A program made the translations under genes and the position numbers. From assembly GCF_009601705.1 (NCBI RefSeq), contig NZ_CP045687.1, forward strand, positions 2,020,001-2,084,000: a stretch of DNA of 64,000 nt. The letters run 5' to 3'. Positions 29,801-38,346 of this stretch are shown here, one piece after another. This DNA comes from Sulfolobus sp. E5-1-F. Its GTDB lineage: Archaea > Thermoproteota > Thermoprotei_A > Sulfolobales > Sulfolobaceae. Under the pieces are notes generated by a model. It was not told the DNA's origin. It did no database searches and saw nothing but the letters and a program-made list of their open reading frames with translations. Within the stretch, counting starts at the first letter, position 1. Every line of letters begins with the position of its first letter.

Positions 29801-30856
29801 CTAAAACCACCTATCTAATCCGGTTTGCCTAGACGCTCCTTTAGCTTCTTTTATTGCTTTAGTTAATCTTTCAATTCCATTCTTAACTCTTTCCTCATTG
29901 AAGTTATGTTCATTTACTAAGATATCTACTATATTCTTCTCATTAGGTTCATTTAAATCCAAAGTTTCTTCCGGTTTTATTACTTGTGGATTCAAAAACA
30001 AACCTCTAATCTCATCAATATTGAAAGTGATATCTCTTTTTGAAATTTCTCCGTACTCTATTGCCTTCTCTATCTTGCCGTATTTTTTGATTATCCTTAG
30101 CGCTCTTTCTGGTCCTATTCCTTTAATTCCATCAGGGTTGTAATCAGTTCCAATTAATATAGCTATATCGATTAATTGTTCTCTTGTTATTCCTAATTTC
30201 TTAAGTAATAATTCAGTTTCTATTAATTCTGGTTTTATATCTATATATACGTCTTTGTTAGGAAGTTTTCTTTTTCCCGTGATTGTCAAATTTCTTACCA
30301 ATCTCTTAGCCCCAAAAAGTAATGAGTCGTAATCTTGACTAGCTGCTGCCCAGCTAAATCCTAATGTATTTAAATATGCAGCCTCAGCTTCTCCCTCTGA
30401 AGGTGCTTGAACTATAGGTATTCCCATAGCCCTCAATAAGTTTTTACTTTCTTCTACCATCGTATTGGACAATCTAAGTATAGCTTGTGAATATTTCCTT
30501 AGTTCTTCTATTTTCCCTTCACTCTTAGCTCTTTCTAACTTTCTCTCTGCTTCTTCCTTTACTTTTCTCCTTCTCTCTATCTCTTCACTTTTTTGCTCTG
30601 GTGGCTTACCGTCAAAAACGTAGATCGGTATAACACCTTCTTCTAAGATATTTATCGTTCTATAAAATAATCCACTTAGGTGGCTTGTTATCCTTCCATG
30701 GGAGTCCATTAATGGAGTTCCATCCGGTTGTCTTATTGCTGCTAAAAATTGATATAACGCATTATATCCATCAATACTTACTTTCTTTCCTTTAAGTTCG
30801 GAAAGTGAAAGCTCTCTTTTTACGTCTTTTACTAAATCTGCTAAATCTACTCCTAT
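29801..30856 (-). CDS. fen: Flap endonuclease 1, probably initiated at AUA
   Basis: A 351-residue structure-specific nuclease cutting 5' flaps in replication and repair. The N-terminus reads [20 protein letters not shown], then VSIDGYNALYQFLAAIRQ with the first catalytic Asp, IYVFDGKPPEQK, QAPSEGEAEAAYL, AAASQDYDSLLFGAKRLVRN and GTDYNPDGIKGIGPERAL. The PCNA box QTGLDRWF ends it. In the frame between an upstream TAA and Met50 at 30709 there is no ATG, GTG or TTG. Starting at 30709 would delete the first catalytic Asp. ATA at 30856, preceded by AGGTGAT, is the only plausible start. It overlaps the TAG of the previous gene. Confidence 0.93.
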   Translation of the reverse strand: MGVDLADLVKDVKRELSLSELKGKKVSIDGYNALYQFLAAIRQPDGTPLMDSHGRITSHLSGLFYRTINILEEGVIPIYVFDGKPPEQKSEEIERRRKVKEEAERKLERAKSEGKIEELRKYSQAILRLSNTMVEESKNLLRAMGIPIVQAPSEGEAEAAYLNTLGFSWAAASQDYDSLLFGAKRLVRNLTITGKRKLPNKDVYIDIKPELIETELLLKKLGITREQLIDIAILIGTDYNPDGIKGIGPERALRIIKKYGKIEKAIEYGEISKRDITFNIDEIRGLFLNPQVIKPEETLDLNEPNEKNIVDILVNEHNFNEERVKNGIERLTKAIKEAKGASRQTGLDRWF

Positions 30857-31104
30857 TCCTTATCACCTAAATATGTTATCATTCTTACATTTTCTTTAAT
30901 TAGTGAAACCGATATATAACCTCTAATTTCCAATGCCATTAGTGCTTTTAAGAAATCATTGTAAGATACTTCATAGTTTGTTGAATTTTTCACTTCTTTA
31001 AAAAGATCATCATCTCTTATATTATTATTATTCTTTCTTATTTTATCTAAGATCTTTTCTAAAACAATATTATATAATGGTACATTTCTCCACATTAACT
31101 TCAC
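30853..31104 (-). CDS. Small winged-helix-like protein between cdc48 and fen
   Basis: An 83-residue protein with the pattern helix ([12 protein letters not shown]), helix ([10 protein letters not shown]), helix ([18 protein letters not shown]), two-stranded wing ([17 protein letters not shown]). This fits a winged helix, but I cannot name the family. It overlaps the cdc48 stop by 4 nt (ATGA) and its TAG overlaps the FEN1 AUA. The three genes are therefore translated as a unit. Confidence 0.75.
   Translation of the reverse strand: MKLMWRNVPLYNIVLEKILDKIRKNNNNIRDDDLFKEVKNSTNYEVSYNDFLKALMALEIRGYISVSLIKENVRMITYLGDKE
30862..30868 (-). promoter_or_regulatory. Shine-Dalgarno sequence before the AUA start of FEN1
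   Basis: AGGTGAT (minus strand) is complementary to the conserved 3' end of archaeal 16S rRNA (ATCACCT). It ends 5 nt before ATA 30856, the ideal spacing. It decides the otherwise missing FEN1 start. Confidence 0.75.
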
Positions 31105-33410
31105 GCATATGTACTTGGTTTAACTGTAGTTTTTGGTAATTGTTGTCTGGCCTTTTCAACCCAATTTTGATAGAATTGCAGCATATCTTGCGTAACTGAT
31201 GGTTTAACTTTCTTCATAGCTTCTTCGAAATGTCTTAAGGAAACCTTGACCCCGTTAACTTTCATACACTCTTTCATAGTTTTATCTCTGCATTCGGTGT
31301 CAGTGGATTTACAATTCTCGTTAGCTTTGTCTATGCATATTTTCATACTCTCTCTTATAGCTCTCATTGTAGCTTCTCTTACTAATGCAGCTAAATCAGC
31401 TCCAGTATAGCCTTCAGTCTTTTCAGCTACATCCTCTAAGCTGATGTCCTCTCCTAACACTATGTTTCTAGTATGAACCTTTAATATTTCTATTCTTGCT
31501 TTCTTATCTGGTGGAGGTACATATATTAACTTTTCAAATCTACCTGGCCTTAATAGTGCTGGATCTAAGATATCTGGTCTATTGGTTGCAGCTATTACTA
31601 CTACGTTTTCTAGTTTTTCAATTCCATCCATTTCCGCTAATAACTGATTTACTATTCTCTCCGTTACTCCTGAATCATAAGAGATTCCTCTTATTGGTGC
31701 TATTGAATCTATTTCGTCAAAGAATATTACAGCTGGTGCGTACATTCTAGCTTTTCTAAATATTTCTCTAACTGCTTTTTCACTTTCACCTACCCATTTG
31801 GATAATATTTCTGGTCCTCTAACTGCTATGAAGTTTGCTCCGCTCTCAGTTGCCACAGCCTTTGCCAGCATTGTCTTTCCAGTTCCCGGTGGACCAAACA
31901 GCAATATACCCTTAGGTGGCTCTATACCAGAATTTTGGTATAACTCTGAGTATTTCAGAGGATATTCAACTACTTCTTTTAACTCCTCTTTTATTTCTTC
32001 AAGGCCGCCTATATCTGTCCATTTAACCTCTGGAACTTCTATGTAAATTTCTCTTAAGCCACTTGGTACTATTTCTTTAAATGCGTTTATGAAATCTTCC
32101 ATCTTAACTTCCATAGACTCTAGTATTTCTGGAGGTATCTTATCCTGATTCAAGTCTATCTTTGGCAAGTATCTTCTTAAGGCATTCATCGCGGCTTCTC
32201 TTACTAATGCTGACAAGTCAGCACCAGTATACCCATGTGTCATATCTGCAAGCTTCTCTAGGTCAACATCTTTAGATAGGGGCATGTTCCTTGTATGGAT
32301 TTGTAGTATTTCTAATCTTCCTTGCTTATCCGGTAACGGTATTTCTATTTCTCTATCAAATCTTCCTGGTCTTCTTAGGGCTGGATCAACAGCACTAGGT
32401 CTATTGGTTGCAGCTATTACTATTACGTTTCCTCTATTTTCGAGACCATCCATTAAAGTGAGTAGCTGTGCAACAACTCTTCTTTCTACTTCTCCTATCA
32501 CTTCGTCTCTTTTCGGTGCTATTGCGTCAATTTCATCTACGAATATTATTGCAGGAGCATGTTTTTTAGCGTCTTCAAATATTTCCCTTAATCTTTGTTC
32601 ACTCTCTCCATAGAATTTGCTCATTATTTCTGGCCCGTTAATTGAAGTAAAGTACGCATCAGTTTCATTAGCTATTGCTTTTGCTAGTAATGTCTTTCCC
32701 ACTCCAGGAGGGCCATATAATAATATACCCTTAGGCGGCTCTATTCCTAATCGTTTAAATAGTTCTGGATGTCTTAAAGGTAGCTCAACTAACTCTCTAA
32801 CTTTTTCTATAATATTTTTCATTCCACCTATGTCCTCATATGTGACTCTAGGATATCTGGAAGGTTCCACTGGCTTATCAGATATACTTATTATCGTATC
32901 GTCATTCACTAGAACGATACCAGCTGGTTTGACTTGAACTACAGTAAACGGTATGGCTTGGCCTAGGACAGGAATTAACACTGTATCTCCTTCAACTAGG
33001 GGAAATTCTTTTAATCGTTTCTTAACATAACTAATGAAACCTGGATCTACAGTAATTGAGAAGTTAGATGGTGCTAGTTTTACTGTGCTAGCTGGCCTTA
33101 CAACTGCTTTTCTTACTATAACCTTATCTCCAATTGAGACTCCAGCGTTTTTCCTGGTGATTCCATCCATTCGTATTATGTCCTTTTCTCCAGTTGTTGT
33201 ATCCTCTGGTGATAAAGGCCATGCTAGTGCTGCAGTTTTTCTTGTTCCCTCAATTTCAACTACGTCACCTGGGCTTACATCAATTTGTGAAAGTAAATCG
33301 ATGTCAATTCGTACCTTTCCTCTCCCAACATCTTTTTGTCTTGCTTCCATTACTCTAAGTATTAACTCCTTTCTTTGCGGTTTCTGTTCCTCTCCAGAAC
33401 TAGCGCTCAA
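31101..33410 (-). CDS. cdc48: Cdc48/VAT-type AAA+ ATPase
   Basis: A 769-residue unfoldase. The N domain (residues of about 15-195) has the double-psi barrel. D1 has [31 protein letters not shown] and [20 protein letters not shown]2 has [32 protein letters not shown] and [19 protein letters not shown]. Near residue 690-715 the D2 helical domain carries a Cys-rich insertion ([19 protein letters not shown]). The start is TTG 33410 after GGAGAT; no ATG is available. It likely unfolds proteins for the proteasome. Confidence 0.97.
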   Translation of the reverse strand: MSASSGEEQKPQRKELILRVMEARQKDVGRGKVRIDIDLLSQIDVSPGDVVEIEGTRKTAALAWPLSPEDTTTGEKDIIRMDGITRKNAGVSIGDKVIVRKAVVRPASTVKLAPSNFSITVDPGFISYVKKRLKEFPLVEGDTVLIPVLGQAIPFTVVQVKPAGIVLVNDDTIISISDKPVEPSRYPRVTYEDIGGMKNIIEKVRELVELPLRHPELFKRLGIEPPKGILLYGPPGVGKTLLAKAIANETDAYFTSINGPEIMSKFYGESEQRLREIFEDAKKHAPAIIFVDEIDAIAPKRDEVIGEVERRVVAQLLTLMDGLENRGNVIVIAATNRPSAVDPALRRPGRFDREIEIPLPDKQGRLEILQIHTRNMPLSKDVDLEKLADMTHGYTGADLSALVREAAMNALRRYLPKIDLNQDKIPPEILESMEVKMEDFINAFKEIVPSGLREIYIEVPEVKWTDIGGLEEIKEELKEVVEYPLKYSELYQNSGIEPPKGILLFGPPGTGKTMLAKAVATESGANFIAVRGPEILSKWVGESEKAVREIFRKARMYAPAVIFFDEIDSIAPIRGISYDSGVTERIVNQLLAEMDGIEKLENVVVIAATNRPDILDPALLRPGRFEKLIYVPPPDKKARIEILKVHTRNIVLGEDISLEDVAEKTEGYTGADLAALVREATMRAIRESMKICIDKANENCKSTDTECRDKTMKECMKVNGVKVSLRHFEEAMKKVKPSVTQDMLQFYQNWVEKARQQLPKTTVKPSTYA

Positions 33411-33474
33411 TTTTTATCTCCAAAATATTTTAGCGTATAAAGGATATATAAGAACTAACGTACCAAAGAGTTTA

Positions 33475-33750
33475 TTAGAATCCTAATCTTGTTATCCCTA
33501 CTACTTCGGCATGACTAACTCCTTGTATATTATTTACTACTTCTTCTAAATTGTCTGTCCCTCCTTCAGTTTGCTCAGGCATTTGAACATATAGGATTAA
33601 TGCATTTAGGCCATAAGCTATAGGTTCAGTTTCCTTTCTAATAATTTTATATTCTTTAGGTAATTTGGTGCTTATATCTGCGTATAAATTGTCTAAATTA
33701 ACCTCATCACTGTCCGGAAAGACTTTAAGGACTACTAACACGTCTGTCAT
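33475..33750 (-). CDS. Archaeal elongation factor 1-beta (aEF1B)
   Basis: A 91-residue guanine nucleotide exchange factor for aEF1A. It starts DVLVVLKVFPDSDEVNLDNL and has EPIAYGLNALILYVQMPE with the GLNALI core, then GGTDNLEE and VSHAEVVGITRLGF. Length is typical of the archaeal factor. It lies 14 nt after the zinc-ribbon gene and both lead toward cdc48. Confidence 0.96.
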   Translation of the reverse strand: MTDVLVVLKVFPDSDEVNLDNLYADISTKLPKEYKIIRKETEPIAYGLNALILYVQMPEQTEGGTDNLEEVVNNIQGVSHAEVVGITRLGF

Positions 33751-33764
33751 TTTGAGCTAACCCC

Positions 33765-33962
33765 CTAAGGTCCTTTAAATCCGCAGTTTGGACAAATATA
33801 TTCTACCCCTTGTTTTCTACACATGTGGTCTCTTCTTATTAGTACTTCACCGCAATTTGGGCAATAAAATTCAACTCCCTTCTCTCTTGGATGTATTATT
33901 TTTCCACAACTTGAACATATTGGTGGTTCCACTTCTTCCCTAATACTTAGCTTAACTGACAT
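33765..33962 (-). CDS. Zinc-ribbon protein (HVO_2753-like)
   Basis: A 65-residue protein with four CxxC-type knuckles: ICSSCGK, FYCPNCGE, an isolated Cys in RDHMCRKQG, and ICPNCGFKGP. It matches the short archaeal family usually encoded just before aEF1B. A role in translation or RNA contact is suspected from context only. It is divergent from pth2. Confidence 0.9.
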   Translation of the reverse strand: MSVKLSIREEVEPPICSSCGKIIHPREKGVEFYCPNCGEVLIRRDHMCRKQGVEYICPNCGFKGP

Positions 33963-34030
33963 ATCTATACTTCCCCTTTATTTAACCTCAATAAAAGTTT
34001 AAAAGTGTTTGTTGTTTTCCTAGTTACATT

Positions 34031-34393
34031 ATGGTTAAGATGGTTATTGTTGTAAGAAGTGATATTAAAATGGGTAAAGGTAAGATAGCAGCTCAAGTTG
34101 CACATGCTGCCGTAAGTTTAGTAATAAGTATTATTAATTCTGATAACTCACGTTGGAAAGAATGGTTAAATGAGTGGCTACAACAAGGACAACCAAAAAT
34201 AGTTGTCAAGGCAAATTCATTAGATGAAATTATTTTACGATCTAAAAAGGCTGAGACAATGAATTTACCTTTCTCCATTATCGAAGATGCAGGGAAAACT
34301 CAATTAGAGCCTGGAACCATAACTTGCCTAGGTATTGGTCCAGCACCAGAGAGTTTAATAGATCCTATCACGGGTGATCTAAAATTACTGTGA
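34031..34393 (+). CDS. pth2: Peptidyl-tRNA hydrolase, Pth2 type
   Basis: A 120-residue enzyme that frees tRNA from aborted peptidyl-tRNA. Motifs are VIVVRSDIKMGKGKIAAQVAHAA, with the catalytic Lys/His region, KIVVKANSLDEI, PFSIIEDAGKTQLEPGT and CLGIGPAP. The stop overlaps the truD GTG start by 4 nt. A TATA-like AAAAGTTTAAAAG lies about 30 nt upstream. Confidence 0.97.
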   Translation: MVKMVIVVRSDIKMGKGKIAAQVAHAAVSLVISIINSDNSRWKEWLNEWLQQGQPKIVVKANSLDEIILRSKKAETMNLPFSIIEDAGKTQLEPGTITCLGIGPAPESLIDPITGDLKLL

Positions 34394-35523
34394 CCCCTCA
34401 TGAGATAGATATTGCGTTAGGTATGGAAAGATATTACTATGAAGATTGGAACGAGATAGATGGAACAATAGAAAGGCCAAACGGATTTAAAGTTATAGAA
34501 GAGATTGACTTTAAGCCAGCTCAAGATTGGAAAGGTGAGGAAAAAGGTAAATACGCAGTCTACTTGCTCACAAAATGGGGAATAGATCATTTTTCCGTTT
34601 TATCTGAAATTCAGAAAGTACTAAATTCAAAAGTTAATTATATGGGTATGAAGGATGCTAATGCAGTAACCTCACAGTTAGTGTATATACCATTAATCGA
34701 AAAGCAAGAATTGATCGAAGAATATAAATCTAGTAGTTTTGTTCTAAAGTTTCTTGGATATTCTTCAAAAAAATTTAATCACACCGGAAATATATTTGAA
34801 ATATCTTTGTTGACGACAAGTTTTGATCTAGTTGTAGAGAGAGTGGAACAAATTAAGAAAAATCCATATCTTCCTGCTTTTATAGGTTATCAACGTTTTG
34901 GTACTCGTAGGCCTATCACACATTTAATAGGTAAGTATCTATTGAGAAGAGACTGGGAGAAGGCATTTTATTTGATTTTAACATATCCTTTTCTTTCTGA
35001 ATCGAAAGAGATTATTGAAATTAGAAAACTAATAATGGAAGGCGATTTTAACGAAGCTATTAGATTGATTCCTTCCAAGTTTAAACAAGAGAAGTTATTA
35101 TTGAAAAACTACATGAGATTTAAGTCCTATTACTTAGCCCTTAAAAATAGTTTCATTCCAATCTCGTTATATTTAGACGCATATCAGAGTTATTTATTTA
35201 ACCTGTATTTATCCAGAAGATTAGACGACTATAAGAACTTAAATGATAAGGATAATTTATTTATAAGAATTCCTATCTATTTTAATGAATGTGATGATAT
35301 TTGTAAAGAGATTTACTTAAATGAAGGAATAGAAAAGAATTTTTTTAAGTTACCAGAATTTAAAGTTTCACTAAAAAACCTCAATAGAAAGGCATTTATG
35401 AATATTAGAAATTTAAAAATTAATGAAGAAAATAGGACAATATCTTTTGTATTAGATAGGGGGATGTATGCTACTATATTACTTAGGGAAATTTTAAGAG
35501 GGGATCCAAGAAAATTCACTTAA
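34390..35523 (+). CDS. truD: tRNA pseudouridine synthase D (TruD/Pus7)
   Basis: A 377-residue enzyme modifying tRNA position 13 in bacteria; archaeal and eukaryotic homologues modify other tRNA sites too. The catalytic Asp is in VNYMGMKDANAVTSQL, preceded by VYLLTKWGIDHFSVLSEI. NHTGNIFEISL and PAFIGYQRFGTRRPITHLIG follow. The TRUD insertion domain lies in the middle, and SLYLDAYQSYLFNL plus FVLDRGMYATILLREI end it. The start is GTG 34390, coupled to pth2. Confidence 0.95.
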   Translation: MTPHEIDIALGMERYYYEDWNEIDGTIERPNGFKVIEEIDFKPAQDWKGEEKGKYAVYLLTKWGIDHFSVLSEIQKVLNSKVNYMGMKDANAVTSQLVYIPLIEKQELIEEYKSSSFVLKFLGYSSKKFNHTGNIFEISLLTTSFDLVVERVEQIKKNPYLPAFIGYQRFGTRRPITHLIGKYLLRRDWEKAFYLILTYPFLSESKEIIEIRKLIMEGDFNEAIRLIPSKFKQEKLLLKNYMRFKSYYLALKNSFIPISLYLDAYQSYLFNLYLSRRLDDYKNLNDKDNLFIRIPIYFNECDDICKEIYLNEGIEKNFFKLPEFKVSLKNLNRKAFMNIRNLKINEENRTISFVLDRGMYATILLREILRGDPRKFT

Positions 35524-35529
35524 CTTTTA

Positions 35530-36819
35530 TTATGGTGTTAGTCTCTTCTTATCTCTAGGGAATGGTACTACTTCCTTTACACTCTGAAGGCCAGTTAACA
35601 TTAACATTACTCTTGCTAATCCCATGCCAAAACCAGCGTGTGGTGGCATACCATAATCAAACCATTTTAGGAAGAATTCAAAACTTTCTGGATTTAATCC
35701 TCTTACTTTAAGGGAATTCTCTAGGACTTCTTTCACATGATTTCTAGAACTTCCAGAAACAATCTCTAACCATCTGAAAATTAAATCGAAGCTTTCACTT
35801 AGCTGTGGATTGTCTTTTTTCTGTTTTGTATAAAATGGTCTACTTAGCCAAGGCCAATCAGTTACGAAGTAGAGATCTTCTTTTAATTCATTATATAGTA
35901 CTCTTAGTTCAGGTGTTCCTATATCATCGCCAAATTTAATATTCACGCCCTTACTTTTTAGAATCTCTATTGCCTCGGTGTAGGAAATTTTCTTAATAGG
36001 TATTTTAACATCAGGAGGAGTATAATTTAAAATCTTTAATTCATTTTCACATTCTTTCTTTACATCATTTATCATGTTATAGATTATTTGTTCGATTAGA
36101 GTCATTATATCGTTATAATCTGCAAATGCCATTTCTACATCCATACTAATGAACTCTGAGAGATGGTAAGGCGTATCTGATTCTTCTGCTCTCCATGCAG
36201 GTGCTATCTCAAATACTCTTTCTATAGCACCAGCTAATAATTCCTTGTATAATTGTGGGCTCTGAGCTAGAAATGCCTCTTTTCCAAAGTATAATACTGG
36301 AAATAATTGTGCTCCTCCTTCTGTTGCACTAGCAATTATTTTTGGAGTAAAGACTTCCACAAATCCGTATTTATATAACGTTTCCCTAAATGATTTTACA
36401 GCTACTGACTGGATTTTCAATACTGCTTGCATTTCCAATCTTCTTAAATCTAGTAATCTTTCTCTAAGTCTAGTATCTATATCAGCTTTAACCTTGCCTG
36501 TAACATCTAGCGGCAATGGAGACTTTGCATATGAGAGTATTTCTATGTCTCTTGCATGTACTTCAACTCCATTAGGAGCTCTCGGATCAGCCTTGACTAT
36601 ACCATTTACGACGAGCGTTGATTCTAATCCTATATTTATGATTTTATCATAAGCATTATTACCTTTCTCAACTACTATTTGTCCTATTCCACTCTTATCT
36701 CTTAATAAAATAAATACCTTTCCACCTAGATTTCTTATATTATGAACCCATCCAGCTACCTTTACTTCCGTTCCATCTAACTTAGAATTTAATTCTGAAA
36801 TTAGGTGTGTCCTAAACAA
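35530..36819 (-). CDS. aspS: Aspartyl-tRNA synthetase (archaeal type)
   Basis: A 429-residue class II synthetase. The N-terminal OB fold is [21 protein letters not shown]. Motif 2 contains [20 protein letters not shown] and motif 3 is [15 protein letters not shown]. Archaeal AspRS enzymes without the bacterial GAD domain may be non-discriminating and also charge tRNA-Asn, with GatCAB completing Asn-tRNA; which applies is not decided here. The start is TTG 36819, 1 nt after the KH gene stop. Confidence 0.96.
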   Translation of the reverse strand: MFRTHLISELNSKLDGTEVKVAGWVHNIRNLGGKVFILLRDKSGIGQIVVEKGNNAYDKIINIGLESTLVVNGIVKADPRAPNGVEVHARDIEILSYAKSPLPLDVTGKVKADIDTRLRERLLDLRRLEMQAVLKIQSVAVKSFRETLYKYGFVEVFTPKIIASATEGGAQLFPVLYFGKEAFLAQSPQLYKELLAGAIERVFEIAPAWRAEESDTPYHLSEFISMDVEMAFADYNDIMTLIEQIIYNMINDVKKECENELKILNYTPPDVKIPIKKISYTEAIEILKSKGVNIKFGDDIGTPELRVLYNELKEDLYFVTDWPWLSRPFYTKQKKDNPQLSESFDLIFRWLEIVSGSSRNHVKEVLENSLKVRGLNPESFEFFLKWFDYGMPPHAGFGMGLARVMLMLTGLQSVKEVVPFPRDKKRLTP

Positions 36820-36820
36820 C

Positions 36821-37333
36821 TTACTCTACCCTTATTCTTACTGGCGTTGAATGTATTTTAGTTAATGCTGACTCTAAAAGTTGCGCTTCAGCTGGTAGTA
36901 ATCTTCTTTCTGATCTGGATACACGAATTACGTATTGAACTGAGCCATCTGGCATCCATACGGTATTTACGCCAAGTACTCTAGCTGGTGAGAGTAATTG
37001 AACTGCACTATTCTTTATGCTATTAGTTTTTTCTAAGACTCTCACCTTTATGTTTAGTTTATCCTGCAGGATTCTTGCTATTTTGATCCACTTTTGTTGA
37101 GTCATCTCAGGTCCACTCGTAACTAATAGTATTAGTAGATCGTCTACCTTGTAAGCTTTATGATATGTACAATCTTTAAGTTCTTTGAACTGTGTTTCCT
37201 CTAGATCTAATAGTACCTTTATTATTTCAACTTCATATTCAAATACTTCTCCACTATCTATAAGTGACTGGCATCTATTGCAAAGAAGTCCACTTCTAAC
37301 GCAAACGTAATCTAGGGGGATCTTCATCTTCAT
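36821..37333 (-). CDS. KH-domain RNA-binding protein with N-terminal zinc motif
   Basis: A 170-residue protein. The N-terminus [18 protein letters not shown] supplies three Cys. The middle ([20 protein letters not shown]) and C-terminus ([20 protein letters not shown], then [18 protein letters not shown]) resemble NusA-like KH folds. It is annotated in relatives as NusA-related, but true NusA function is not shown. It precedes aspS by 1 nt and is divergent from the L40e gene. Confidence 0.8.
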   Translation of the reverse strand: MKMKIPLDYVCVRSGLLCNRCQSLIDSGEVFEYEVEIIKVLLDLEETQFKELKDCTYHKAYKVDDLLILLVTSGPEMTQQKWIKIARILQDKLNIKVRVLEKTNSIKNSAVQLLSPARVLGVNTVWMPDGSVQYVIRVSRSERRLLPAEAQLLESALTKIHSTPVRIRVE

Positions 37334-37365
37334 TCACTCCGTTTACCGCAATACTTATGAATGCG

Positions 37366-37375
37366 AGATAAAATA
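37366..37375 (+). promoter_or_regulatory. TATA-like box of the L40e gene
   Basis: GATAAAATAA is centred about 25 nt before ATG 37396, consistent with a leaderless ribosomal-protein transcript. Confidence 0.5.
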
Positions 37376-37395
37376 ATTATAGCCGGGATAAATAA

Positions 37396-37566
37396 ATGCC
37401 GCTAACCGATCCCGCGAAATTACAAATAGTGCAGCAAAGAGTATTTTTGAAAAAGGTATGCAGAAAATGCGGAGCTCTCAATCCTATAAGGGCAACCAAA
37501 TGTAGGCGATGTCATAGTACAAACTTAAGATTGAAGAAGAAGGAACTACCAACTAAGAAAGGCTAA
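37396..37566 (+). CDS. rpl40e: Large-subunit ribosomal protein eL40
   Basis: A short 56-codon gene. The translation begins [20 protein letters not shown], continues [16 protein letters not shown] and [15 protein letters not shown], and ends PTKKG. The two CxxC knuckles (CRKC, CRRC) form the zinc ribbon typical of archaeal L40e. It stands alone on the plus strand between two minus-strand genes and has its own TATA-like box. Confidence 0.96.
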   Translation: MPLTDPAKLQIVQQRVFLKKVCRKCGALNPIRATKCRRCHSTNLRLKKKELPTKKG

Positions 37567-37580
37567 CATTTTTTACTTAA

Positions 37581-38141
37581 CTAAATTTTTATTCCAATTA
37601 TTGATAAACGTTCCTTTATACTGTTACTATTTTCCTCAAATGTTTTTACATGTTCTTTCAAATATTCTTTATCAATACTAATCTTACCTTCTCCAAGTAA
37701 GTACACTAGTGTTTTTAATTCATCTTCGTCTTCCTCCCTAAACGCGTTAGCTTTGAGCAAAATGTAATCTTCTAATCTTATACTTTTAAATTCATAAGCT
37801 CCTATTTTTATATTAATTGCACTATCTAGAATTTCTTTTGGAACAAAGAAATCTTGTATATTTTCATATAAATCTATCTGTAGTTGTTCATCATCAATTG
37901 GAGCTAATAATCTTGGAGTATCAATTGGAGTTCTACCATAATCCCATCCTCTCTCATAAGCGAAGTTTCTAATTTTATCATCGTCTACTAAGACACTTAT
38001 ATCTAGGGCAAACAAGTCTACATCACTCTCAGTCCCTTTTCTCTTTAGTGAAATATCTACTATTGTGTCTCCAATTATAATGAATTTTGTAAGATCTTGT
38101 AATTCGTGAAGAACTTCTCCTACCTTACTAAACGGTATCAA
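37581..38141 (-). CDS. Nucleotidyltransferase-like protein
   Basis: A 186-residue protein. FIIIGDTIVDISLKRKGTES followed by DVDLFALDISVLV has the G-(x)-S/D-D-x-D spacing of the minimal nucleotidyltransferase fold, although the usual G-S pair is replaced. PIDDEQLQIDLYENI gives a third acidic residue. The C-terminal half is helical (LEDYILLKANAFREEDEDEL). Substrate and activity are unknown. It is divergent from tRNA-Cys. Confidence 0.7.
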   Translation of the reverse strand: MIPFSKVGEVLHELQDLTKFIIIGDTIVDISLKRKGTESDVDLFALDISVLVDDDKIRNFAYERGWDYGRTPIDTPRLLAPIDDEQLQIDLYENIQDFFVPKEILDSAINIKIGAYEFKSIRLEDYILLKANAFREEDEDELKTLVYLLGEGKISIDKEYLKEHVKTFEENSNSIKERLSIIGIKI

Positions 38142-38192
38142 GCATATGCACCTATATAGTTTTTAAGTAGCTTTTAATAAGTTATTATTGTT

Positions 38193-38306
38193 GCCGGGGT
38201 GGCCGAGCGGTCTAAGGCGGCACTACCAGCCCATCGGTAGCGCTAGGGGCCGCAGTGGTATTAGTTGACACCCGTTATTTCGCGGGTTCGAATCCCGCCC
38301 CCGGCT
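38193..38306 (+). tRNA. tRNA-Cys (GCA) with two introns
   Basis: The acceptor GCCGGGG/CCCCGGC has discriminator T at 38306, the U73 typical of Cys. The D arm is GCC/GGC, and the T arm is GCGGG-TTCGAAT-CCCGC. Intron 1 (38222-38246, 25 nt) sits in the anticodon stem after position 28: GGCG/CGCT (4 bp), 3-nt bulges GCA and AGG and an inner CTACC/GGTAG stem form a bulge-helix-bulge. Intron 2 (38256-38269, 14 nt) is placed at 37/38. Splicing gives stem GCGGG/CCCGT and loop CCGCAGA. Position 33 would be C rather than the near-universal U, and the bulge-helix-bulge for intron 2 is weak, so its edges are less sure. Confidence 0.8.
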
Positions 38307-38314
38307 TTTAGAAG

Positions 38315-38324
38315 ATTTAAAAAG
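38315..38324 (+). promoter_or_regulatory. TATA-like box of the ThDP-enzyme-like gene
   Basis: ATTTAAAAAG is centred about 27 nt before ATG 38347, suggesting a leaderless transcript separate from tRNA-Cys. Confidence 0.55.
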
Positions 38325-38346
38325 TAGTATTAATTATAATGCTGGT

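Noticed and set aside
29801-30709. A FEN1 gene starting at the first ATG (302 residues)
   Set aside because: This would lack the N-terminal strand with the first catalytic Asp, which is plainly encoded upstream in the same frame with a good ribosome-binding site.
31496-33486. Several open frames antisense to the cdc48 gene
   Set aside because: They lie entirely opposite a strongly conserved gene and their translations are Ser/Leu/Pro-rich shadows without motifs.
38193-38306. tRNA-Ser or tRNA-Leu
   Set aside because: The D arm looks like a type II tRNA, but no long variable-arm stem forms, no Ser or Leu anticodon gives a valid loop, and the discriminator is T. Removing two introns gives a coherent Cys tRNA.
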